Under the pieces are notes generated by a model. It had not been told where the DNA came from. It was given only the letters and a program-made list of their open reading frames with translations, and searched no databases. A DNA stretch of 21,837 nt from Haplomitrium mnioides (lineage: Eukaryota > Marchantiophyta > Haplomitriopsida > Calobryales), in NCBI GenBank assembly GCA_049999725.1, contig JBNGIS010034057.1, positions 1 to 21,837 on the forward strand, written 5' to 3'. Positions 9,541-18,170 of this stretch are shown here, one piece after another (within the stretch, counting starts at the first letter, position 1; every line of letters starts with the position of its first letter). The translations under genes and the position numbers were made by a program.

Positions 9541-9570
9541 TCCTTTTTAACACTTCCTTCCTCCTTTGTA
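9541..9570 (-). other. Possible polypurine tract and LTR start of T1
   Basis: On the - strand AAAGGAGGAAGGAAG is followed by TGTTAAAAAGGAG, resembling a polypurine tract followed by a TG LTR start, about 220 bp after the integrase end of T1. No second LTR copy is in the window, so this stays tentative. Confidence 0.3.
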
Positions 9571-9786
9571 CTTTCTCTACATGCACCTTGACTTCCCACC
9601 CTAGACCCTAATAGATCCTTCGGTTCATACATGAACGTCCCATGTGAGAGTATAGCTTTGCTTCTATTGAACTCCCAAGGATGGGCCATGGCCTAGTGGC
9701 AAAGAATAGAACACAAGAGAAAGGGATTAACAAAACAAGGAGTAGGCCACATCACAGACAACTCCAAATATGATAGATCAGACACA

Positions 9787-10900
9787 ACATAGTTTAACAC
9801 GGTTGGCATTCACATGGACAACAAAGGCTTAGATAACCATAGGGATGGATGATTGTCACCATGTAAGGGTCAAACTAGTGGGAGGTAACTTAGGAGCAAC
9901 TTTAGAGAATTTCATGTCAAAAACCAGAACCAAATCATTGACCTCAAATGTCCTCATCTTAACTTTCTTGTCATATATAAGTCTAGTGTGGTGATGGTGG
10001 GCAAAACGCAAGTGAATGGCTTGGATGCAATCTTCTTACAGATTTTCTAAGGTTGCAAGTCTTTGTTTCATGGACTCTAAAGGTCCTAATCGATTGGTAA
10101 TTGCAACCTATAAGGAAGGGACCTGGATCTCAATGGGCAGCAAAGCCTCTTGCCCTTACACGAGATGGAATGGTGTAAAACTTGTGGCAACCTTTGACAT
10201 GGAGCAATAACCCCAGAAGGCCACAAGCAAATGCTCATCCTAGTCCAATATGTGATGAGAGATGGTTTTGGTCAATATAGCTTTTTAAATTTTGTTGGTA
10301 CTCTTAGCCTAGCTATTTGCTTGAGGATGATATGGGGAAGATGTACATTGGCATATCAAAGTACAAGGCTGTGAAAGCTTCGATGATCTCATGCAAAAAA
10401 TGAGTGCCACGATCACTAACTATCTCTAAAGAACATCCATATTTGGTTAAGACTTGAGAATACAAAAAGGAAGCAACTTATATAGCATTATTGATAGGAA
10501 GTGTGATGGCTTCCGCCCATTTGGTAATATAATCAGCTCCCAAGATATATTGACTTCAACAAGAGCTAGATGGTGGAGCAATAAGACCTATGAAGTCTAG
10601 TCCTCATTTCTCAAATGCAGATAATGGTAGCATAGGTACCAATGGCATCTCTAGATCGTGTGTGGGCTTTCTTGTTCTCTGGTATATATCACAAGTACAA
10701 GCAAATATATGGGAATCGGCAAAAAAAGTAGGCCACCAATAGCTTGAGTAGAGTACTGTTCGAGTCGTAGTCTTCCTTGCAAAATGTCCTCCACATGCAT
10801 AGGTATGGCAACCATGTAGAACCTATGTTGTTTGTGGTGGTACTAGACATCTACGCAAAACTCTATATATGCTCATTCTATATAAAATACCTGAAAGAAT
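9787..10900 (-). pseudogene. T1 integrase
   Basis: The most certain block is PYHPQANS, TAG, AKSTNKI (about 10290-10335), matching the integrase consensus SPYHPQANGQ[V/A]E[S/A]TNK. The catalytic Glu position is Lys and the Gln is a TAG. Upstream fragments include VALIFCMRSS near 10390, equivalent to the strand before the catalytic loop, and a region near 10790 with HVEDILQGRLR, like the end of the zinc domain (CHGG..G in relatives, decayed here). The C-terminal block KMRTFEVNDLVLVFDMKFS (9915-9975) is the SH3-like integrase end, followed by VHVNANRVKL near 9800 and a TGA at about 9787. Confidence 0.8.
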
Positions 10901-11149
10901 AATGTAAGAGGCAGCTGATTTGGTGTAAGCCTAATGTTGATAAGACTTGATATATGATGGAAGAGTGCTACTGGTGAGATAAGCAATGAGATGGTTGTAC
11001 CAAGGATGGGCAACCAACTATAGATAAGCAGAGTAAGAGCTGACCTCTACCGTGAGTAAGGTGGAAATGTAGGAAACCCATAGATCTGAAAATTTGTCAT
11101 TCAAGGAGTCTGGATCAAGAGTTCCTGGAACACAAGATAAGAGGTCACG

Positions 11150-11480
11150 ACTCCCATGCTTAATTCTTGGTTGCATCTATAATTGGAAGTTAAACTCTTG
11201 GAGAAGAAGAACCCATCGAGCCAAGCGGCTAGGAAGATCATGTTTGTTAATAACGTGTTTTAAAAAGTCATGATCTACAACGAAAGTGAAAGAGTAGCCC
11301 AAAAAGTAATGTCAAAATTGTTTGACTACATAAATCAGTCCAAGAGCCTCATGAGCAGTCACATTATAGTTTCTCTAAGCCATGTTGAGCTGACATCCAA
11401 CGTAATAAATAAAGCATTTCTTTTCGTCCTAAACTTGTGCTAATACTAAACTTGTGGCAGTGGAAGAAGTGTCCACCATG
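11150..11480 (-). pseudogene. T1 RNase H
   Basis: Fragments include NYNVTAHEALGLIYVVKQF (about 11305-11365), HYFLGYSFTFVVDHDFLKHV (about 11240-11300) and LPSRLARWVLLLQEFNFQL. These match the Glu helix, the VxTDH strand and the tail of gypsy RNase H. The VVDHDFLKHV segment still has the Asp corresponding to TDH. The initial Asp strand is too decayed to assign. Confidence 0.72.
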
Positions 11481-11570
11481 ACCAAAAAAGGAAGAGACTA
11501 GTTGATAGGAACTAGGAAAGGCAAAGAGGCTAACACATCATTCCAGGCCTAAAAAGCCTATTAGCATCCC

Positions 11571-12360
11571 TCAGTCTAGACAAAGGGAACTACATGCCTT
11601 GTTAATTGATAAAGTGGAGCGGCTATCTTGGCATAGTTTAAGTAGTATCAACGATAGTATGCTTATTTCCCCAGAAAATGATGTAATTGCTTTTCTATGG
11701 TAGGTGGGGGAGGAGAGAATAATGCTGAATTTTGCTCGATCTGGGTGCATACCCTTTTCAAAGATGATGTGGCCTAGAAGTACACCTGCTGGTGCTAAAA
11801 GTTTACACTTCTTTAGATTCCGGGATATGCCATAGGTTTGACAGAAAGTAAATGTGAGTTCCAACTTAGCCAGATGTTGTTCTATGGTGTTGTATGCCAA
11901 ATATTCATCCAAATAAATTTCAAGACACTTCTTTAGTCCTTGAAGAAGGGACTCAAATGCCATGAGCATAATTTGCTAGAATACACTAGAGGCATTGCAT
12001 AGGCCGAATACCAATTTATTATATAAATAATACCCCCAAGGTGTAGTAACAGTGGTCAAATGTCAAGAGTTCGGATGGATTTCAATTTGGTTGTATCCAG
12101 AGAAGCCATCCACAAAACTATAGCATTTCTTTCTAGCCACGCTATCTAGAATAGTGGTTATAAATGGAATAGGGAAATGTTCAGGTATGGTAGCAATATT
12201 GAATGCCCTACAATCCACAAACTCTAGCTAACCCATTTGCTTTTGAGACTACTACGATAGGTGAGACTCAATCTATAGCTCTTGAGTGGGAAATAATACC
12301 AGCATGCAATATTTTTGTAATGTCCTTCTGAACTAGATTTGTGTATTTTGGATTGAGCTT
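11571..12360 (-). pseudogene. T1 reverse transcriptase
   Basis: Starting near 12360, KLNPKYTNLVQKDITKIL leads into SPIVVVSKANG and a degraded RVC block. Next come YSFVDGFSGYNQIEIHPNS (12060-12120, holding the first catalytic Asp) and FGLCNASSVF with a TAG where Gln is expected. The palm motif is YLDE at 11904-11915, so the second Asp of YxDD is Glu. It continues with LKKCKLLAPAGVLLGHII, the conserved gypsy post-palm block. At least six stops or shifts occur between 12300 and 11571. Confidence 0.88.
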
Positions 12361-12589
12361 GTAAGGACATTTTTGAATAAGGCTAGCCTCTGGTGTGAGC
12401 TTGATTTGGTATTGATATACAAACACCAGAATTCTTGTCATTTCGTCATACTCCTAGGCAAAGACATCGATATACTTATGAATCAGCTACAAGAAGGCCA
12501 ATTTTTGAGCCTAAAAAATACCCTAATATACTTTAATGCTTTTGTGCTCTACTAGAAGGACTGGTAAATCTTTGAACTACACTTCCAGA

Positions 12590-13834
12590 AAGCTACAAGT
12601 GAGAAAGAGATTTTCAAAAAGATCAAAGTCATTCTTGTCAGTGTCTAGAACCAAGAATCTAGATGTTGTATCTACAAGCAATAAATCGATGAATTTCTTC
12701 TCTAGAGATTGAAGGGAAGGAGAAGGGGCCTTGGTATACATTAAGAGGACAACTCGCTAACCTGGAGGTTCGATGGTCAGAGTGTCATCAGAAAAATCCA
12801 ATTAAGCATGGCTTTGTTTAAGCCATGGATGCCCAAGAAGCAAGAGATATTGGTTTTTATGTATAATATATAGGACAAGATAATGAACCAAATATTTTTG
12901 GTCAGCAAGCAAAGTTGGTACATTCTCATAACACCAATGGGTAGAATATCTTTACCATTAGCTAGGCAAAGAACAAGGGATGTTTTCTGTAAAGCACTTG
13001 TTGGATATCCAATTGAGCTCATAGTGTCTTCTATTATGATGTTGACAACATAACCGATGTCTAAGTGCATTGCGGGAATCATGATACCATCAATTAGGAT
13101 AGCAGTTGCTGGTGTCCCAAGGTCATATAAGGAAACTATATGGATGATTGATAAGGAGTTCTCTTCTGTTCGTGGCTTTGCAGCTGGAGGGAGATCAGTG
13201 ACCAAAACAACACGGATGGGAGGAAAAGAAGGAGGGTCCTAGATTGGAAGCTCATAAGGTGTGAGGCATTTAGCTGCCTTTGGCTTGCTAGCCTTCACAA
13301 AACATGTTGACCATGCTTTTTTCCTAAGCATGACTAAGGCTGATCAAAGAGAGTTCCTAGAGAGCGCATGGAGGCGTAAGAGCTGGCCAATGGAAATGTG
13401 AGCATGTTGTTTAGCCACATATACAAATATGTCATATGGTGGAATGTTGTGTAAAGACAAGAGAAGAGCCTTGCACTTGTGACGCCTCATAGAAATCCCT
13501 TTCACAACCTTCTTTACAAGGGGATTTGAAACTACAGATGGAGCAATATAATCTGGTCCGGTAGAAAAAAAAAACATTAGGGTCTGGTTGAGCAGGAGAA
13601 GGGGCGGGATCCACTAACATATGTGTTGGAGATCTAAAGGGAACATCAACATGAACTCTGTTTGGGTTTGGATCGCTGGTAACATGAAGAATTGGTGCTC
13701 GAGTTGGTGGGGCAGCCAAAGGGAGGGTTGCCGCTACAAGTGGTTCCTCATAACAAAGAGGGGCGACATGTGTGGGTGATTGGGCCCTAGACCGTAAGAT
13801 AACATGATTGGGACCACTTGGACTTACTAGACAT
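12590..13834 (-). pseudogene. T1 linker and aspartic protease
   Basis: The linker is Pro-rich (RSPTHMLVDPAPSPAQPDPN, near 13600) and is followed in a second frame by a helix-rich block, PYDIFVYVAKQHAHISIGQL (near 13400), of the kind preceding the protease in Tat-like polyproteins. The protease has ILIDGIMIPAMHLDIGYVVN, where LDIG stands for the catalytic Asp-Thr-Gly; the Asp codon is 13059-13061 and Thr has become Ile. After a frameshift the C-terminal block reads LLLLGHPWLKQ (about 12810-12845), the usual gypsy protease ending, then DFSDDTLTIEPPG. The sequence is recognisable but not functional. Confidence 0.78.
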
Positions 13835-14420
13835 TTTGAGGTGGACAAGTGCTAGAAGTAGAAGGAAGGGTCAAAATTGGAGTTGCTTGAGGGGCGCCCA
13901 ATAATTGGGGTTGAGGCTTAGGTGCCAAGGCTAATTGCTGAGCTGGTTGGGCTATGGGAGCTTGATTAGGTTGTGCTTGGTAATACGTTATATGCGATGG
14001 TGGGGGAGCATACTCGGATCTAGAATTCTGATTTGGTTGCTGATATTGAGGTTGCGCATAGGTATTAGGATGTTGATATTGTGGAGCCTAGTGGTAGTCC
14101 TACTGGTTGTAACTAACTTGTTGTTGCAGATAGGAAGGCTGGTTGTGTTAGGATTGGTAGTGATGTTGATTCCTATATTGGGGCTAATGTGGAGCATAAT
14201 AGGAGTTGGAGTGTTGGCCCTGATGCCCAAATTGATGGGTGTAAGGTCTCTAGGTTGGGTAGCCCTAATTTGAGCGCTGATACATAGGCTAAAGTATGTT
14301 CTGATAAAATTGCCTAGTACGAGGATGAGGGTAGTCTCTAGAGATGTGGTTGGGGCTCTCGAAGTTAAAAGTGCATATGTAAAATGTAGAATGTAAAAAT
14401 ATGTATAAAGTGTAATGTAT
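13835..14420 (-). pseudogene. T1 Gag, C-terminal part
   Basis: A degenerate zinc-knuckle-like block, CTFNFESPNHISRDYPHP (about 14330-14385), is followed by a long Pro/Gln/Tyr/Asn-rich region, for example APQYQHPNTYAQPQYQQPNQ (near 14040-14090) and APIAQPAQQLALAPKPQPQ (near 13900-13960). Several TAG stops sit at Gln-like positions in the QY-rich repeats. This composition is typical of the tail of Tat-like Gag proteins, which bind RNA and assemble the particle. The final Cys of the knuckle appears as Tyr. The frame ends at about 13835 with TAG. Confidence 0.75.
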
Positions 14421-14694
14421 TGTACACTACCGCAATCCAGCACCATGCCATGAGGTGCTGGGAGCATCTAAAGAGTCGAAGCTACCTGTATAGAACAATT
14501 CTATGTATATGTATTTGCATAGCACTGCTCTCTAAGCTAGGACTCAAGAAGAACTAAGGACAAAAGCGGGAGAGGCCACCCCAAGTAGTTCATGCTAGCC
14601 CTATGTTCTTCTAACAAAAGCGGTTGCTTCAAGAACAGCCCTCACCTCACTATAAGAACATTAAACCTGAATGCACTCTCACTCACTCCTATAG

Positions 14695-14704
14695 CATTTT
14701 ATAG
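14695..14704 (-). promoter_or_regulatory. TATA box of the M1 LTR
   Basis: CTATAAAATG on the - strand, flanked by AGCATT and AATGCT arms that pair with each other (14693-14710). Its position in the middle of the LTR fits a U3 promoter. Confidence 0.55.
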
Positions 14705-14747
14705 AATGCTTATGACTACCCTACACTCTTGGATGGAATGGGAAGGA

Positions 14748-14770
14748 GGGCTGATGTGCAACATCAGCCC
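14748..14770 (-). promoter_or_regulatory. Perfect 10-bp hairpin in the M1 U3
   Basis: GGGCTGATGT, a 3-base GCA loop, then ACATCAGCCC: a fully paired 10-bp inverted repeat about 45 bp upstream of the TATA box. It could be a dimeric protein-binding site in DNA or a stem-loop in the 3' end of element RNA. Function is unknown. Confidence 0.7.
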
Positions 14771-14880
14771 TGTATTCCTGCATGACAGCTGTCGTGACAT
14801 AAAGAGAAGTGGACTTGCCACATGGAAAACCTGGTTTCATCATGGCATCTAAACAAAAGCTAATCTGAACTCTCTATCAT

Positions 14881-14943
14881 AAACTGAAATCACAGCAACC
14901 TGAAATTACAGCAAACTGAAATCCAGCAATCTGAAAGTACAGC
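14881..14943 (-). repeat. Four tandem 15-16-bp repeats in the M1 LTR
   Basis: On the + strand, four consecutive copies of about AAACTGAAATTACAGC start at 14881, 14897, 14913 and 14928, with 1-4 differences and one copy a base short. On the element strand the unit reads GCTGTAATTTCAGTTT. They lie in U3 about 180-250 bp upstream of the TATA box, where enhancer repeats are common. Confidence 0.88.
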
Positions 14944-14991
14944 AGCCTTACATCGAAATGAAGAAATGCAAGGGAGTGTATGTGATCCCCA

Positions 14992-15003
14992 TTATCCCCC
15001 CTA
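14992..15003 (-). other. Polypurine tract of M1
   Basis: TAGGGGGGATAA on the - strand lies 20 bp after the polyprotein stop and just before the proposed LTR start TGGGGATCAC. Position and G-run fit a plus-strand primer. Confidence 0.65.
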
Positions 15004-15022
15004 GACCGCAGCATGTAAAGGC

Positions 15023-15190
15023 TCAGCGGTTTGAGGATCTGATGTCCGTTGAAGCGCATGAAGCACAAAACCAGAGACCTTGAGGAACCTACGTCAACGG
15101 TGGCTGCAAACAAAACATGTGGTAGCCACCATTGCAATGGTCACATAGCAGCATTTGATCAGCATCATCAATTCTGTGACACACTTTACA
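15023..15190 (-). pseudogene. M1 integrase-fused PHD finger
   Basis: All eight zinc ligands of a C4HC3 PHD finger are present: CKVC at 15179-15190, CDHC near 15134-15145, His then Cys in GYHMFC, and the last pair in WFCASC (Cys codons 15065-15067 and 15056-15058). Spacing is CX2CX11CX2CX4HX2CX14CX2C, counting one TAG (15089-15091) as a residue. The Trp two residues before the seventh ligand, a PHD hallmark, is there, as is the QPPL turn. PHD fingers read histone H3 tails; acidic DDADQ before the second Cys pair recalls fingers that bind unmodified H3K4, which is an inference. The frame ends at TGA 15023-15025, close to the polypurine tract, so this is the natural C-terminus. Confidence 0.92.
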
Positions 15191-16567
15191 AGGGTAATCA
15201 GCTGGTGGAATCCAATTTGAAGTGACAATGGTTGGATCGAGGTTAGGCAAATGACAAGGAGCACAGTTCTTAGAATGATCCTTGATTGTACGGCCATCTG
15301 CCCCTTGCAACTCCAGAACTCCTGAGGGGTTGAGAGACTTCACTCGCTGAATGATACAACTGGCAGATGTGTCCAAGGTGTCATTGGGTTGCTGCTGGAG
15401 ATAGACAAAGTCACCACTCACCTCAAACTTTCTCACCTTGGGCTTGAAGCTGCCGCCTCATGTGTGTGCATATCTCAAAGTATCAATGTATTGTGCAATA
15501 CACAGATTCTCCATAGCCATGGGCATGACTCTTTTGAAGAGCGCAGCCCTCTCTGATATGACAGTGGACCAAGCTGTAGCTGAGTCCAAATCCACCACTG
15601 GTAGCATCTGAGAAGCGATAACAGATGGAGGAATGGGATGTCGACCAAACAAGAGGAAATAGGGTGAGAAATTAAACAATGAGGCATGCTTAGACATTAT
15701 GTACCCCATGGCGATGTAAGGTAGTGCCAAGTCCCAGTCTTCCTTGTTCTTGGTCAAACAAATCTTTCGCAATCCCCGCTTGCAAGTTTGCACCATCCGC
15801 TCTGCTAGGCCATCTGCTTGAGGATGATCTCTTGAAGTTTTGCGATGATCAATGAGTGCTTGATCCAAGAGCTCTTGAAACTCTCCTTTGAATTCTGAAC
15901 CCTGATCAGTAAGACATTCTGCACAAGCCCCGAATCTGCTAAGCACCTGCTGCAAGAAAGCTTGGCTAGTACTATGTGAGCTCTTATCCGGCAAGGCAAC
16001 TAACTCAATCCATTTTGAGAAGTGCTCAATCATGATCATTATATAGAGATTACCCCGTGATGTAAGAGGTAGCTCTCTAGCTAGGTCACAAGACCAACGG
16101 TAAAACAGGCCCTTGATAGGTAGTGGGTGAAGAGTAGATTGCCTAGATGAGAAGGAGGTGCGCACCCTATCACATTGTTCACATCTAGCAATCACATCAC
16201 GAATTTGAGCATACATACCTCTCCAATGATAATGAGGAGCAATCAGACTATAAGTACGATTGATTCCAAAGTGCCCAAGCTCAGCATGTATCTTCTTGAC
16301 CAGACTAGCTCTCTCAACTACAAGGGGCACTACCCTCTCTCCTTGGGGCAAACAACGAACTAAATGATCTCCCTTCCACAAATAATGCTTGGATCTTTGT
16401 TGGATGTGGTCTCTCTGAGTTGCACTCACCCCTGGAGGGTATTGACCATGCTGAAGAAAGTGTACTGTATTCTGGTCCTCCCAAATATCCACAATAGGCT
16501 GATCTACCACAGTGCAACAAAGCAAGGCCAAATAACCAGTTACTGTTGTTGGTTGCAATGTCATGAC
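15191..16567 (-). pseudogene. M1 integrase
   Basis: The zinc-binding domain has the His pair in IHAELGHFG and the Cys pair in ARCEQCDRV, spaced HX4HX29CX2C. The catalytic core has Asp in WSCDLARELP (codon 16085-16087), Asp in CLTDQGSEFKGEF and Glu in RDHPQADGLAERM, an intact D,D,E triad. A TGA at 15458 (Arg CGA to TGA is likely) splits off the C-terminal SH3-like domain, which reads KFEVSGDFVYLQQ, then PSGVLELQGADGR. The frame runs straight on into the PHD finger without a stop, so the finger is a C-terminal extension of integrase. Confidence 0.93.
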
Positions 16568-17098
16568 CTAGTCGAAATCTTGCCGAGCATCTAAAAGATC
16601 TGTGGAGGTAGCCAAAGGGCTGCAAGACATAGTGTCAGCATTCTGGTGTGTAACACCAACTCTGTGAATCACCTCAAACTCATACTCTTGTAGTATGAGT
16701 GCCCAACGAGCCAATTTGGTTGTAAGCTTGTCATTGGTCATAAGCCATTTCAGAGGCTGGTGATCAGTGTAGAGAAGGAACTTGGTGCCATATAGGTAAG
16801 GCCTGAAATGTATTATAGCCCAAACAACAGCCAAACACTCACCTTCATAAGAGGAGTAGTTACTCTCTGCCTTATTGTTACTCTTGGAAGCATAGGCAAT
16901 AACATATTCATGCCCCTCTCCATCAGGTTGCCCAAGCACTATACCAATACCTAGCGCACTCCAATCTGTATGTAGAATGAAAACCTGGTTGAAATCAGGT
17001 CTTCTGAGTACTGGATAATCTGATAGTCACTCTTTCAACGTATCAAACGCCACCTGGGTTTCTTCACTCCATGCCCATGTAACATCCTTCTTCAACAG
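16568..17098 (-). pseudogene. M1 RT connection and RNase H
   Basis: In frame 1 mod 3 from 17098, LLKKDVTWAWSEETQVAFD is the usual link between RT and RNase H. A TGA at 17027 (Arg expected) is followed by FILHTDWSALGIGIVLGQ with the first Asp. The Glu helix is YEGECLAVVWAI, the second Asp lies in LLYTDHQPLKWL, and the last Asp in HQNADTMSC. All catalytic positions of Ty3/gypsy RNase H are present, and the domain degrades the RNA template during cDNA synthesis. It ends at a TAG at 16568, after which the frame continues unbroken into the integrase. Confidence 0.92.
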
Positions 17099-18170
17099 CA
17101 TAAAGTGGATGAGCAATGGTACTGAAATCTTGCACATAGATCCTGTAGTAGTTACACAACCCAATAAAGCTGCGCAGGGTTGATACATCAGTAGGCTGGC
17201 GCATCTCCAGAATGGACACTACCTTGGACCAATGAGCCATGGTCCCATTTGGAACAATTCCATGCCCCAAATACACCACTGATGTGATAGCAAACTCACA
17301 TTTCTTTGGATGAATCCTCAAGTTTGCCTTCCTCAACCTTCTAAACAGCTCCTCCAGATGGGTCAAATGCTGTTTAAAACCTTTGCTTTGCACCAGGACA
17401 TCATCAATATAACATTTTAAGAAATCAGCACCTTCCAGTACCTGATCCATGATTCATTGAAAGAAGATAGGGGCGTTTTTTAATCCAAATGGCATCACCA
17501 ACCATTCCCACAGTCGGTTGCCTCCATGGAAAGCTGTCTTCTTGCGATCTGCAGCTCGAATCACAATCTAGTTGAACCCCTGACGTAAATCCACCAAGGT
17601 GAAGATATATGAGTCTCCAATGCTGTCAAAGAGCTCCTCAGCTGTTGGCATAGGATACCTGTCCTGTGGAGTAACCAAATTCAGCGGTCGATAATCTCCA
17701 CACATCCTTTTTTCAATCCACAAGCCACTAGAGTCTTTCTTAGCTGGCATCACTGTAGCTGCTGCAAAATCAGAAGTGGAAGGCTGGATAAGACCAGCCT
17801 CATAGAGTTCCTTGCAACGCTCATCCACTAACTCCCACTCATGCTTACGTAGGCGGTGTTTGCGCCGATAGATGGGCTTCTCTTCAATGAGCTCAATGGA
17901 GAATTGCATCACCTTACACTTGCCAAGATCTTTCATAGAGAAAGCAAAGACATCCTCATATTTCAATAACGGATTGGTGATTTGATCCCTCTGTTTCTTG
18001 TTCAGCTGATTGCCCATGATAAAAGTGAAATTGGCAACACATGGAAAGTTGGAAGAGGAAGCCGGTGGAGCTGAAGTGTTGAGCCTTCCACTGTCCAACT
18101 CTGTAACAGGCTTCTGTGGTGAAATGGTGGAAGGTAGCCCCACAGTACTTGCAGGTCTAGAGTGGCCAGA
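17064..18170 (-). pseudogene. M1 reverse transcriptase
   Basis: The linker after the methyltransferase leads into LLKYEDVFAFSMKDLGKC (near 17940), the normal entry to gypsy RT. Blocks in order are LYEAGLIQPSTSDFAAATVM, RMCGDYRPLNLVTPQDRYPM, FTLVDLRQGFN then TAG (Gln expected), KTAFHGGNRLWEWLVMPFGL, and the palm motif YIDD at 17400-17411 with both Asp present. After it come HPKKCEFAI and VYLGHGI. Stops at 17568 (TAG) and 17454 (TGA, Arg expected) are single-base changes. An indel near 17099-17104 shifts the frame before RNase H, producing an artificial TGA at 17064. The FHG...LWEW block differs from the angiosperm chromovirus pattern seen in G1, so M1 belongs to another gypsy lineage. Confidence 0.93.

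Larger units (their letters stand above)
9787..14420 (-). mobile_element. Tat-like Ty3/gypsy element (T1), highly degenerate
   Basis: Reading down the - strand, remnants appear in the order Gag tail, pre-protease linker, protease, RT, RNase H, integrase. Frame changes and stops are frequent, many of them TAG or TGA at sites where Gln, Trp or Arg would be expected. The Pro/Gln/Tyr-rich Gag tail and the linker with an AHISIGQLLRLHALSR helix resemble Tat/Ogre-type plant elements. The Gag end at 14420 abuts the LTR of M1; the rest of Gag and the 5' LTR are expected beyond the right window edge. It is older or more decayed than its neighbours. Confidence 0.88.
14421..14991 (-). repeat. 3' LTR of M1 (about 571 bp, ends approximate)
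   Basis: It is bounded by the polypurine tract on one side and by readable T1 Gag on the other. On the - strand it would start TGGGGATCACA and end GTAGTGTACA, giving TG...CA termini. It contains a 16-bp tandem repeat (14881-14943), a perfect hairpin (14748-14770), a TATA box (14695-14704) and a second hairpin near its end (14437-14461). The partner LTR is outside the window, so the borders rest on internal signals only. Confidence 0.6.

Noticed and set aside
13935-14467. Leu/Ile/Val-rich + strand and Thr/Ile-rich - strand open frames
   Set aside because: Both are other-frame shadows of the Gln/Tyr/Pro-rich Gag tail of T1, which is coherent in a different - strand frame.
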